In this document: positions 54,275 to 63,326 of the stretch, piece after piece
How the letters are laid out: each line of letters begins with the position of its first letter
Position numbering within the stretch: the stretch's first letter is position 1
Assembly (NCBI GenBank): GCA_963677815.1
Contig: OY782499.1
Location: 2,604,001-2,668,000, forward strand
Source of the DNA: JAEKNW01 sp963677815
GTDB lineage: Bacteria; Cloacimonadota; Cloacimonadia; Cloacimonadales; JAFGVF01
Length of the DNA: 64,000 bases
Direction of reading: 5' to 3'
Translations under genes and position numbers: made by a program
The notes under the pieces: generated by a model
Told to the model about the DNA's origin: nothing
What the model saw: only the letters and a program-made list of their open reading frames with translations
The model's database searches: none

Positions 54275-55562
54275 AATAGCTGTAGCCACTTTTGGATGTA
54301 AGATAAATCAATACGAATCAGCAGGAATTATAGCCCAATTTGAGGCAAATGGATTTGAGCATGTCACTTTTCATGAAGAAGCAGAGGTCTATGTAGTTAA
54401 CTCCTGTACTGTAACCAATAGAACTGATTTTAAGTCAAGAAATGCCATTCGTAAAGTCTTGAAAAGAAAAGAAATTAATCCCAATATAGTACTGATTATT
54501 ACTGGTTGTTTTGTCCAGAGAAATAAAGATGAAATCATGAAACTTGGTGATATAGATATAGTTGTTGATAATCAACACAAAAACGTAATTTATGATCTTT
54601 ATGTTGCCCGTAGAAGCTCATTTCATGACATTATGAAGTATAATGATTTTAGTGAAATGAAAGCAACTGAAATGTATGATAGGTCAAGAGCTTTTGTTAA
54701 AATTCAGGATGGTTGTAATTTCTTCTGTACTTATTGTGCTATTCCTTATGCTCGAGGTAAATCTAGATCAAGAAAAAAAGAAGATGTTATAGACCAAATA
54801 AAGATTTTAGTTGATAATGGCTATCATGAAATTGTACTTGGTGGGATAAATATGGGACTTTATGGAAATGACCTATATGATAATTATGATTTAGCAGACT
54901 TGTTAGCCGATATTGAAAATATCCCAGGTTTAGATAATTATCGACTTTCTTCTATAGAACCACAATTATTTACACCTCAACTCCTTAACTTCTTCAAAAA
55001 GAGCAAGAAGTTAAGTCCTCACTTTCATATTCCTATCCAAAGTGGTTCTGACTCAATTCTTAAATTAATGAATAGACATTATGATACTGCTGAATTTAGA
55101 GAAACCATAGATAGTTTAGTAAGTATATTCCCTAATGCGGCCTTTGGAATAGATGTTATTGTTGGTTTTCCTGGTGAAACTCAACAACTATTCCAAGAAA
55201 CTTATGACTTTCTTTCTTCTTTACCAATAACTTATCTTCATGTATTTACCTATTCTAGAAGAAAAGGAACTCCTGCTGATAAGATGAAAAATCAGATAAA
55301 TGGTCAGATTAAAAAAGAGAGAACAAATAAATTAATAGATTTATCAAAAAAACTTACAGATAATTACATAGACACTATTCTTAGTAAAAATCTTGAGTTA
55401 ACAGCAGTTGTTGAAGAAAAAGCAGATGATTTCTGGACCTCTCTATCAGATCATTTCATCAGAATTTTTTACCAAGGTGATAATCTTAAGAAAAAACAGA
55501 AAATTAGAGTTTTGCCTGTTGCGAAATACAAAGAAGGGTTGAAGGTAAAGATAGTTGATTAA
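54267..55562 (+). CDS. mtaB: tRNA t6A37 methylthiotransferase MtaB
   Basis: 431 residues. It makes ms2t6A37 in tRNAs reading ANN codons. N-terminal methylthiotransferase domain with three cluster cysteines (ATFGCKINQYES, NSCTVTN, ITGCFVQR), radical-SAM motif CNFFCTYCAIPYARGKSRSR and a short C-terminal TRAM-like part. The TFGCKINQYES block and length identify MtaB rather than MiaB or RimO. Complete. Overlapped by purN upstream and by mlaF downstream (8 nt). Confidence 0.93.
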   Translation: MNKIAVATFGCKINQYESAGIIAQFEANGFEHVTFHEEAEVYVVNSCTVTNRTDFKSRNAIRKVLKRKEINPNIVLIITGCFVQRNKDEIMKLGDIDIVVDNQHKNVIYDLYVARRSSFHDIMKYNDFSEMKATEMYDRSRAFVKIQDGCNFFCTYCAIPYARGKSRSRKKEDVIDQIKILVDNGYHEIVLGGINMGLYGNDLYDNYDLADLLADIENIPGLDNYRLSSIEPQLFTPQLLNFFKKSKKLSPHFHIPIQSGSDSILKLMNRHYDTAEFRETIDSLVSIFPNAAFGIDVIVGFPGETQQLFQETYDFLSSLPITYLHVFTYSRRKGTPADKMKNQINGQIKKERTNKLIDLSKKLTDNYIDTILSKNLELTAVVEEKADDFWTSLSDHFIRIFYQGDNLKKKQKIRVLPVAKYKEGLKVKIVD

Positions 55563-56271
55563 AGTAAATGACTTTAATATTTCTTTTGAGAATAACCCTG
55601 TTTTACAGGATATAAGCATAGAAATACCAAATGATAAATTTACTATTATCTTAGGTCATAGTGGTTCTGGTAAAAGTGTTCTAACTAAATCAATTATTGG
55701 TCTCTTTAAGCACTTTTCTGGAAGAATTTTACTAGATAATAATCCTATTGATTATAGTAGTAATGAAGAAATTTATTCCCTTCGTAAACAAGTAGGTATG
55801 CTCTTCCAATCAGGAGCTCTTTTTGATTCCATGGACGTTTATCAAAATATAGCTTTTCCCCTATTTGAACATTCTAATTTAAATGAAAAAGCTATTGAAA
55901 ATAAAGTAACTAACTTACTAGCTCAGGTTAACTTACCAGATATTGCGAGTAAATATCCATCCGAGTTATCTGGGGGTATGAAAAGACGTGTTGCCCTTGC
56001 GAGAGCTATTAGTATGGAACCAAATTATCTAATCTATGATGAACCAACAACCGGATTAGACCCTGTTACCACTAAAGGTATTGTTAACTTAATCGACCAA
56101 CTTCATGCTTCTGTAATAAAATCAACCTGTGTTATTACTCATGATTTTATGTCATTTGTTGATTTATGCCAACACTTAATTGTCTTAGATAAAGGTAAAT
56201 GTTTATACTCTGGACCTTTCACACCTGATATTATCGAAAGAGAAGACATCGCACCTTTAATAAATTTCTAG
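55555..56271 (+). CDS. mlaF: ABC transporter ATPase, MlaF/Mkl type
   Basis: 238 residues. Walker A LGHSGSGKSVLTKSI, signature LSGGMKRRVALARA and Walker B YLIYDEPTTGLDP; the GGMKRRVALARA segment is characteristic of MlaF. In the Mla system it powers phospholipid trafficking between inner and outer membranes with MlaE (permease) and MlaD. Neither partner is adjacent: upstream is mtaB, downstream a convergent kinase gene. Start TTG at 55555 inside the mtaB end; no in-frame ATG offers a better start. Confidence 0.88.
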   Translation: MIKVNDFNISFENNPVLQDISIEIPNDKFTIILGHSGSGKSVLTKSIIGLFKHFSGRILLDNNPIDYSSNEEIYSLRKQVGMLFQSGALFDSMDVYQNIAFPLFEHSNLNEKAIENKVTNLLAQVNLPDIASKYPSELSGGMKRRVALARAISMEPNYLIYDEPTTGLDPVTTKGIVNLIDQLHASVIKSTCVITHDFMSFVDLCQHLIVLDKGKCLYSGPFTPDIIEREDIAPLINF

Positions 56272-56274
56272 TTA

Positions 56275-59200
56275 TTAATCTTGTAAGTATTTTTTAAGTA
56301 CACTAGCAAGATTTTTAACATTAATTGGTTTAGTTAAGAAATCAACCATTCCAGCCTTCAAACACTTTTCCTTATCATCTGAAAAAGCACCTGCAGTTAA
56401 AGCAATAATTGGAGTATTACTAGAGATTTTCTTTTCTATTCGTTTGATAGCTTTAGTCGCTTCTAAACCATCTAGTTCTGGCATTTGGACATCCATTAAT
56501 ACTAAATCTGGACATTCTTGTTTAAAGATATGAACCGCTTCCATACCGTTCTTTGCTTGTTTAATATCAACATCTTTCACCAGTTTTTTTACTAGAGTTG
56601 TAATTAGTATCATATTCATTTCTACATCTTCAGCAACTAAAACTGTTTTCCTCTTAACCGATTGAATACTTTCAAATAATACTTCACTTGTGGTTAATTT
56701 GCTTTCAATTTCTTTCTCTTCAGATGTTATACCTGACAAAACCCCCAATAATTCAGAATAAAGAACTGGCCTAGTCATAATATGATTTGCTTGAATTTTT
56801 CTTGAAATACTCACAATATCTTTATTATCATTCGGACAATAATTAATTATTACAGAACTTTGGCTTTCTTGTGAATTATCCTTAACAATTCTACTAATTA
56901 GTTCATAATCATTACTTGTAATTAAACTTTCATCCAGGAGCATGATATCAAAATTCTGTTCAGACGTTTTTTTAATTAAATCATCAATACTTCTTATAGC
57001 AGTAACTTCTAAACCCCAATATTCCATCTTGTAGTTAAGGATTTCTAATTGATTTGAATTCCTTTCTAGAAGCAAGATTTTCTTATCCTTAAACTTATTT
57101 CTACTAGTAGAAGGTACCTCTGTGTATTCTGTATCAATAGCAAAATAGAACTCACTACCCTCCCCTTCTGTGCTATCAAAATCTATGTGAGAACCCATTT
57201 GAGCAGCAAAGAAATTAGAAATTACAAGACCTAGACCTGTACCTCCATATCTTCTAGTAATCGAACCATCAGCTTGTGAAAAAGCTTTGAATAGCCTTTT
57301 TGAATCTTCCTCTGTTATACCTATTCCTGTATCTTTAACAGAGAAGATAAATCTACCCGATTGACCCTCTTGAGCAATAAATTTACTACTTAACTGAATT
57401 TCTCCCTTTGTTGTAAATTTCACAGCATTATTCAAGAGATTTACTAATATTTGTTTCAATCTTAAAGGATCAACCATTGCTTTTTCTGGGAAATGATTAG
57501 GTATATTAAGAATAACTTCCAGACCTTTCTTACAAGCAGCAAACTTTATGATATTTACAGCTTCTTCTAGTATATTTATGATTGAAGAATTTACGATATC
57601 AAGTTCCATTTTACCAGCTTCAATTTTGGAGAAATCAAGAATATCACTAATAATGCCTAATAAGGCTTTACCGGAAGTATTAGCATTTATTGCAAACTGC
57701 TTCTGACTTTCAGATAATTGTGTTGAGAGTAAAAGATCAGTAAAACCAATCACACCATTCAGAGGTGTCCTGATTTCATGACTCATATTTGCTAAAAACT
57801 CTGATTTAGCCTTGGTAGCTGCTTGAGCTATTTCTTTTTCATCTTCTAATTCTTTTAGTACTTTTACTCTTTCAGTAGAATCAGAAAAAATAACAGCAAA
57901 TTCATCTTGTTCAGAACTAAAAGCCTTTACTTCAAAATACTTACCAAGCGCACCTGAGAAGTTCTCATAATTGAGCGATTGACGTGTTTTTGCTACTTTA
58001 CCATAAGTTTCTATCCAATATTTTTCTGTTTCTGGTAGAACTTCAGTTATTCTTTTCCCTATCACCTCCTTTGCTTTAAGACCAGTAAATTCTTCAAAAG
58101 CAGGATTTGCATCTAGGAATATATAATCTATTGGCTTACCTTCTTCATCATATACCATCTTATGGTTGGCAAAACCTGTTGTCATATTTTCAAAAAGTAA
58201 TCTGTATTTCTTTTCTGATTCCCTTAGTTTGTTATCTAATTTTTTAATATCAGTTATATCAGTCATCACAGTTAAAAAATATTTGTTTCCATTAGATTCT
58301 ATCAACTCTCCTGAGAATAGACCTTCAATAATTTCACCCTCACGTGGTATTACTTTCATATGAATATTTTTAAAATTACCTTGACCCACTAACTTAGCTG
58401 TTGCTAAATCTAATTTATCTACTTCCATAGTAAGTTTTAATTCTGTAGTAGTTTTTCCTAGAACTTCTTCTTTTTGATAACCTAAAGCCTTACAAAAACT
58501 TTCATTGACATCTAAGAATTTTCTATCAGGATATGATGATAAAGCCATTAATGATGGATTACTATCAAATATCTTGTTAAATTTTTCTAGAGCTTCTTGC
58601 TCTTTTGTTATATCCTTACTTACAGCAAAAAGACAGTCCTGTCCATCCCATTTTCCCACCCATGATTGAGTCTCTACTGGTACTAACTTATCATCTTTCG
58701 TTTTGAGTGGGATAGGACAATAGTTGCCGTTTGTATTTATAAAGTAATCAACCACAGCTTGAAGTTCATAGCCTTCTGAGTTTTCGTGTAAATCAATAAT
58801 AGTCATTTCTTTTAGTTCTTCAGATTGATAATTTAATTTTTCTACTACTGCCTTATTTGTATATCTGATATTGCCCTGTAAATCAGCTATGAAAACCATA
58901 TCCTGCAGAGATTCAAAGAACAATCTAAAATTCTCTTCGCTAGTCCTTAATTTCTCTGCCATTTCCTCTTCTTGGGTAATATCTCTCCAGATAGCAAGAA
59001 TTCTATCTTTTGCCTTTAGCCTAATTTTTATTAATGAAATTTCGGCAGGAAATTCTGTTCCATCGTAACGAAGGTGAATCCACCTAAATGTTTGTTTCTT
59101 ATCTTGTAAGGCAAGTTGTATGTATTTATTTGCTTTTTCCTCAGATAATGAACCATCAGGTTGGTATTTAGGAGATATTTCTTTAGGAGTTTTGCCCAGT

Positions 59201-60867
59201 AACCAATTAGAAGGAGAGCCTAATATTGATGTAGCCGCTTCGTTAACATCTACAAAAACACCATCTTCCATAATACAATAGGCATCAACAGTTTGTGTGA
59301 ACATTACCCTATGCTTTTCTTCACTGTCTCTGAGTTGGATTTCAGATTTCTTTAACTCTGTTATATCACGATATCTCCAAACTCTACCCACTATTTCTCC
59401 CTCTACTTCTTGAGGGAAAGAATATCTTTCAACAAAAGAACCATTTTTGAACTCAATCATGTCAAAAGTGGGCATTTGTGGATTTTCATTTGCTTGTTCT
59501 ATGATTGCAAAAAATTGTTCTGTGTTGACAATTTTATCTTTGATATTGGGAAAATGTCTGGCATCATTTCGAATAGCAAGATCCTTTTCATCAATATCCC
59601 AAATATCTAAAAACCTGGAATTCCATTTATTAATCAAACCATTATTGTTAATAATCATTATACCATCATCGGTCGATTCCAAGGATGCATTAAGTAAGGA
59701 TAAGGAATATGATAAATCTGCTTTTGTTTCTTGCAATTCATTAATGTCTGCTTTTAATATTTGAATAGTTTCAAGAAAAGAATTAAAGCTCTTAGCCATG
59801 GTTCCGATTTCGTTTTTTGGGTATTTCTGGATTGCAGAAACATTTAGATTTCCTTTAGCCAATTTATGTAAGGCTGAAGAAACTTCAATTACAGGGCGAG
59901 CAATAATCCTTCCTAGAACAAGAGCATAAACCTTTGAGATTATTAAACTAACTATTAACATAATTCCTAAGAAAATCGCCAATCTAGGTATGATTGGTCC
60001 GATAACTTCCTTATAATCTACTAAGGAGATTAGATACCAGTTTTCTTCATTTAATTTGTGTGATTGAATTAAATACTTTTTGGGAAATTCTTCATGTTGC
60101 AAATGTAATTTTTGATTATAAAAGATATCCCTATGGCCATTTACAATATTCAAATGCAACTGTTTAGGGTCTGGAGTAATCAATGCCTGGTACTTTTCAT
60201 TTACCAAGATAAGTTCCTTGCTTTTATACATAGATCGAGTTTCCAACCAAGAGTATAATGAATCCAATCTACAATCGACTCCAACAACACCAACTAGGGC
60301 ATCTTGAGAAAAAACAGACTTACTCATTATAAATCTGGTAGAATCACCTTGTTGTAAAGAAGTAAAGTTCACACTGTATTGACCTTTATTTAATAGTGTT
60401 CCATCTTTATACCATTTATCTTCTTTAAAATTCTTATCAGCATAATTCTCTGCAAAGATTAAACTATCATTCTCATAACCTACGAATAACTTATTAACAC
60501 TCGTTTTATTTCTTTGAATATCTATGAAGATTTTTGAAAGTTCCTTTCTAGCCACTAGTGATTCTGACGCAGTAGTTAATGCCGGGTTATAGGATAACAT
60601 ATCAACTAAAGAAGAAATATCTCGAAATAAATGTTCAGTTTTGGTAGAAATATTTTTATTTTCTTCTTCTAGCATTCTAAGTGAATAGTTGATGTTCCTT
60701 TTATAGATATAAACACCTAAGATAAGAGAGAATATGATAAAGGCAACAAATGTACATAATAATACTGAATTAAAGATATCCCCCATAATTGTACTTTTCT
60801 TGATTTCTTTTCTCATTTTCTTTTTATGTACTCTTTTTTTAGATGGTCTTCTCTTTAATGAAGTCAT
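56275..60867 (-). CDS. Multi-PAS hybrid sensor histidine kinase
   Basis: 1530 residues. Two membrane helices (about 30-53 and 292-315) enclose a Cache-like sensor; a HAMP domain (316-368) and about five PAS domains follow (to about 1010; e.g. WRYRDITELKKSE, IWRDITQEEEM). HisKA has phospho-His1030 (NMSHEIRTPLNGV), and the HATPase has NLLNNAVKF, DTGIGI and GGTGLGL. Receiver 1 (about 1262-1380) is degenerate: Asp1312 remains but the paired acids and the KP lysine (MTRPV) are missing. Receiver 2 (1408-1530) is intact (AEDVEMN, Asp1459, TKPI). No partner regulator is adjacent. Its stop is 3 nt from mlaF's stop (convergent). Confidence 0.9.
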   Translation of the reverse strand: MTSLKRRPSKKRVHKKKMRKEIKKSTIMGDIFNSVLLCTFVAFIIFSLILGVYIYKRNINYSLRMLEEENKNISTKTEHLFRDISSLVDMLSYNPALTTASESLVARKELSKIFIDIQRNKTSVNKLFVGYENDSLIFAENYADKNFKEDKWYKDGTLLNKGQYSVNFTSLQQGDSTRFIMSKSVFSQDALVGVVGVDCRLDSLYSWLETRSMYKSKELILVNEKYQALITPDPKQLHLNIVNGHRDIFYNQKLHLQHEEFPKKYLIQSHKLNEENWYLISLVDYKEVIGPIIPRLAIFLGIMLIVSLIISKVYALVLGRIIARPVIEVSSALHKLAKGNLNVSAIQKYPKNEIGTMAKSFNSFLETIQILKADINELQETKADLSYSLSLLNASLESTDDGIMIINNNGLINKWNSRFLDIWDIDEKDLAIRNDARHFPNIKDKIVNTEQFFAIIEQANENPQMPTFDMIEFKNGSFVERYSFPQEVEGEIVGRVWRYRDITELKKSEIQLRDSEEKHRVMFTQTVDAYCIMEDGVFVDVNEAATSILGSPSNWLLGKTPKEISPKYQPDGSLSEEKANKYIQLALQDKKQTFRWIHLRYDGTEFPAEISLIKIRLKAKDRILAIWRDITQEEEMAEKLRTSEENFRLFFESLQDMVFIADLQGNIRYTNKAVVEKLNYQSEELKEMTIIDLHENSEGYELQAVVDYFINTNGNYCPIPLKTKDDKLVPVETQSWVGKWDGQDCLFAVSKDITKEQEALEKFNKIFDSNPSLMALSSYPDRKFLDVNESFCKALGYQKEEVLGKTTTELKLTMEVDKLDLATAKLVGQGNFKNIHMKVIPREGEIIEGLFSGELIESNGNKYFLTVMTDITDIKKLDNKLRESEKKYRLLFENMTTGFANHKMVYDEEGKPIDYIFLDANPAFEEFTGLKAKEVIGKRITEVLPETEKYWIETYGKVAKTRQSLNYENFSGALGKYFEVKAFSSEQDEFAVIFSDSTERVKVLKELEDEKEIAQAATKAKSEFLANMSHEIRTPLNGVIGFTDLLLSTQLSESQKQFAINANTSGKALLGIISDILDFSKIEAGKMELDIVNSSIINILEEAVNIIKFAACKKGLEVILNIPNHFPEKAMVDPLRLKQILVNLLNNAVKFTTKGEIQLSSKFIAQEGQSGRFIFSVKDTGIGITEEDSKRLFKAFSQADGSITRRYGGTGLGLVISNFFAAQMGSHIDFDSTEGEGSEFYFAIDTEYTEVPSTSRNKFKDKKILLLERNSNQLEILNYKMEYWGLEVTAIRSIDDLIKKTSEQNFDIMLLDESLITSNDYELISRIVKDNSQESQSSVIINYCPNDNKDIVSISRKIQANHIMTRPVLYSELLGVLSGITSEEKEIESKLTTSEVLFESIQSVKRKTVLVAEDVEMNMILITTLVKKLVKDVDIKQAKNGMEAVHIFKQECPDLVLMDVQMPELDGLEATKAIKRIEKKISSNTPIIALTAGAFSDDKEKCLKAGMVDFLTKPINVKNLASVLKKYLQD

Positions 60868-60976
60868 ATTTTCTCCCCTGTGTTCATCATAAAGTCAGTA
60901 TATTATTGTTTTATAAACTTGTCAATTTTATTTTAAGGGATTTTCTCTGTTTTTTTATCTGAAAACTGTAAAATTC

Positions 60977-61004
60977 TTGACAAATATTAATCATGTCATA
61001 AATA
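60977..61004 (+). promoter_or_regulatory. Promoter of tRNA-Arg
   Basis: TTGACA (60977-60982), 16-nt spacer, TAAATA (60999-61004). The tRNA begins 10 nt downstream of the -10, so the primary transcript would need little 5' trimming. Confidence 0.6.
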
Positions 61005-61013
61005 GCAGTTTGT

Positions 61014-61090
61014 GTCCCCGTAGCTCAGCTGGATAGAGTGTTTGTCTCCGGAACAAAAGGCCGTGCGTTCAAATCGCATCGGGGACACCA
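61014..61090 (+). tRNA. tRNA-Arg, anticodon CCG
   Basis: 77 nt with encoded CCA. Acceptor GTCCCCG/CGGGGAC, D-arm GCTC..GAGT (one G-T pair), anticodon stem TTTGT/ACAAA with loop CTCCGGA (positions 34-36 CCG, reading CGG), five-base variable region, T-arm GTGCG/CGCAT with loop TTCAAAT, discriminator A. All canonical pairings form. Confidence 0.95.
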
Positions 61091-61234
61091 TTTGAATTAA
61101 TAATTAGCAATTAAAAATGAAAAATTAAACAGATAATACAGATTTAACTGATAACAAGTCTAACAAAAAAAACCTCTATAAATATAATGGGCGCACTTTT
61201 CTTAAATTTGGTACACTTTTCATGTTTTTTTCTG

Positions 61235-61434
61235 TTAATCCCAGATTGTGCAATAGAGCTTTAGTAATACTTCGCTAAAGCTACGTATCACAGGCGAAGA
61301 GTGCATATTCTTTTAGCAAAATAACTTACAGAATTCCGATGCATATAATATATATATTCGGAAGAATTATGTAAGTTACTTTTGCAAAAGAATATAGTGC
61401 TATTCTCAAAGATCTATTGCATTGTTTGGGTTAA
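61235..61434 (+). repeat. MITE-like palindromic element, full 200-bp copy
   Basis: Left end TTAATCCCAGATTGTGCAAT, right end the near reverse complement GCATTGTTTGGGTTAA. An inner pair continues the hairpin: ATTCTTTTAGCAAAATAACT with AGTTACTTTTGCAAAAGAAT, reaching an AT-repeat centre (TATATATAT). Thus almost the whole element can fold on itself. It carries no ORF. It also includes CTTCGCTAAAGCTACG, which recurs at about 61963. Confidence 0.75.
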
Positions 61435-61659
61435 TTTTAAGAATCAGATCAGAAGCAGAGATTTACTTTTGTATAATAAGTAATTTTGAGACTGTTCAAT
61501 CTAAACAATTGAAAGATAACATGTACCTGTGCTAACTAAAGCAATTTATGCACATTTTTAAGTTTATAGCTAAGTTTTTCAAATTGACTTATAAATACAT
61601 TCTTGTCTAAATTTCGGATATTGAAATATATCCTCATTAATCCTGGAAGGATGCAGATA

Positions 61660-61799
61660 TTATAGGCAGGGCTCGAAGACCCTGTACAAGGAGTCTCCCA
61701 CAAACCTAAGCCCCGGAGGGGCGATAATACCTCTTACTGATTATGTAAATAAGGATTAAGTAGAGTAGAGGCAGGGTAACCTGCCTCTACTCTACTTAA
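61660..61799. repeat. Hairpin cluster with GTAGAGGCAGG palindrome, copy 3
   Basis: CAGGG..CCCTG (near 61670-61697), then GCCCC-GGA-GGGGC (near 61710-61722), then a perfect 20-bp hairpin (61756-61775 with 61780-61799) of the GTAGAGG family, with loop GTAA, a GNRA tetraloop. No gene is seen across 61091-62167; this gap is filled by repeats, described separately. Confidence 0.7.
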
Positions 61800-61813
61800 A
61801 CTACGAATATAAT

Positions 61814-61901
61814 CCCCTACTTTGAGGTGGATACAGGGGGTGGTTCAATATAGTCTGCATATAGCCCCTTCTTTGAGGGGGATACAGGGGGTGGTTCAAT
61901 A
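61814..61901 (+). repeat. Direct tandem repeat, 2 copies of about 40 bp
   Basis: CCCCTaCTTTGAGGtGGATA and CAGGGGGTGGTTCAATA, repeated from 61865 as CCCCTtCTTTGAGGgGGATA with the same following bases. The unit itself folds (CCCC..GGGG). Similar CCCCTT-TGAGGGGG units are a common type of intergenic repeat in FCB-group genomes (from memory). Confidence 0.7.
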
Positions 61902-61908
61902 CAAACGC

Positions 61909-62034
61909 TATATATATATATATTCGGAAGAATTATGTAAGTTCCTTTTGCAATGAATGAGTCTTCGCTAAAGCTACGCCCTCACAAGAATAATATAGTG
62001 ATATTATCAAAGTTCTATTGCATTATTGGGTTAA
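61909..62034 (+). repeat. MITE-like element, right-half copy
   Basis: It begins in the TATATATA centre and repeats the right half of 61235-61434 (TTCGGAAGAATTATGTAAGT onwards), ending TTGCATTATTGGGTTAA. A 30-bp insertion after TTTTGCAA carries CTTCGCTAAAGCTACG. The left half is absent. Confidence 0.7.
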
Positions 62035-62111
62035 AAGTGAGGACTTATAAAAATACAGCCTTTACCTATTTGAATTGGTAGTGATGCCATAATCATTAGT
62101 TCAGAAAAACA

Positions 62112-62141
62112 TTGACAAATAAATATCGTAAGATAAGGTAA
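62112..62141 (+). promoter_or_regulatory. Possible promoter of the lipoprotein gene
   Basis: TTGACA near 62112 with AAGGTA 17 nt downstream, then about 25 nt and a GAGAGAG ribosome binding site before ATG 62168. The -10 is weak. Confidence 0.35.
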
Positions 62142-62167
62142 ATTTATTAATAATTTGAGAGAGAATT

Positions 62168-62875
62168 ATGCAAAGAAATTTTCTAATTATCATCATCTTC
62201 TGCTTATGTTCATTCATCATTATTAGTTGTGAGTCAAGCTCAACAAAAGCCTCAGACAAAGGGTATATGTATGGTAAAGTTAAGAATGCAGAAAATGAAA
62301 TTATTGAAGGTGCAAGGATTGTTTTTAATTACGGTTTGGAGGAAGTATCTCGACCTACATCAGAAGTGAGATTTGACTTAGCTAAAGTTAGTAATGTTAA
62401 AATTTGGATAAGTAAATTTGCTCAAACTGATACTATAAGAGTTCTTTTAGATGGAGTAATGTCTGCAGGTTCTCATGCCATTGTATGGGATGGTAAAAAT
62501 GATCTGGGGCAATATGTTTACAACTATGCTTATGATATCCACTTTGAAACTGACGATGTTAATAGAGTTTCTACTGTTATTTATTCTATAGATTATAGTG
62601 ATGTAACAGGAAATATTGTTGAGGATTATGAAGCTTATTCAATAACAGATAGCTCAGGAGAATTTACTATACCTCTAGAAAATCTTTTAGTATTTGATGA
62701 TTTAGATGATATTCAACAAATAGATGAGGCAGGAAATCAAACAGGAAACCTACTGCAGATTTCTCATTATATTAAAGTTTGGGCACTACATCCAGATTAT
62801 GAAGCAACTTTTGTTGATTCAATTTATGTAAGAGAAGACAAGAATGTGAATGTAAATATCAATTTCGAAGATTAA
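62168..62875 (+). CDS. Lipoprotein with carboxypeptidase-regulatory-like and FlgD-like segments
   Basis: 235 residues. A lipoprotein signal (LIIIIFCLCSFIIISC, lipobox Cys21) is followed by YMYGKVKNAENEIIEGARI, a carboxypeptidase-regulatory-like start. Then comes a FlgD/Ig-like segment (AGSHAIVWDGKNDLGQYVYN, typical of FCB C-terminal domains) and a second regulatory-like part (SITDSSGEFTIPLENL). Probably a surface lipoprotein; function unknown. It is preceded by repeats and followed by a strong terminator, so it is a single-gene unit. Confidence 0.7.
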   Translation: MQRNFLIIIIFCLCSFIIISCESSSTKASDKGYMYGKVKNAENEIIEGARIVFNYGLEEVSRPTSEVRFDLAKVSNVKIWISKFAQTDTIRVLLDGVMSAGSHAIVWDGKNDLGQYVYNYAYDIHFETDDVNRVSTVIYSIDYSDVTGNIVEDYEAYSITDSSGEFTIPLENLLVFDDLDDIQQIDEAGNQTGNLLQISHYIKVWALHPDYEATFVDSIYVREDKNVNVNINFED

Positions 62876-62979
62876 AATTATAATAATTTTCAATTACATG
62901 TTTAATATTTTTTGGAATGGTAGATTGCAACTAAAAATATTATGAAACTAAGATAAAGTAAATTTCATTCAGTTGTTTT

Positions 62980-63012
62980 GAAGGAAGTTTGAATAAACTT
63001 CCTTCTTTTTTG
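62980..63012 (+). terminator. Strong Rho-independent terminator
   Basis: GAAGGAAGTTT / AAACTTCCTTC (11 bp, loop GAAT) then TTTTTT, 100 nt after the lipoprotein stop. Confidence 0.85.
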
Positions 63013-63103
63013 GGCTTTCTCCAAATAGAATGGGTGATGAAAAATTTTATTATATCGATATTTACGTTAAGTATTATTGAATTAATGGAAATTATGACTT
63101 CAC

Positions 63104-63130
63104 TTTTTCCATACAATTGTTATGGAAAAA
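63104..63130. repeat. Perfect 10-bp inverted repeat
   Basis: TTTTTCCATA / TATGGAAAAA around CAATTGT. No gene touches it; it may be a bidirectional hairpin or a binding site. Confidence 0.5.
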
Positions 63131-63250
63131 CCTGTGTCACAAATTTAGAAGGTTGAAATCTTGTATTTGTTTAATAATTAATACTTTATGGTTTTGGATA
63201 GAGTAGAGCACCCAAATGACTGCAATATTTCCTTAATCGAGGATGAACTC

Positions 63251-63287
63251 ATAAAAGTGGAAAAAACTCCGTCACTTTTATTTTTTG
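63251..63287 (+). terminator. Terminator-like hairpin
   Basis: ATAAAAGTG (63251-63259) and CACTTTTAT (63273-63281) with a trailing T-run on the plus strand. No plus-strand gene precedes it closely. It borders the structured RNA candidate, whose minus-strand 3' side it touches. Confidence 0.45.
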
Positions 63288-63326
63288 ACAGTGTTGGAGC
63301 TTATGTGTTTAATATATTTATTAAAA

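Noticed and set aside
61805..61905. Possible CRISPR array
   Set aside because: There are only two repeat units with a spacer of about ten bases, and each unit is itself a hairpin of a common intergenic type; no cas genes are present.
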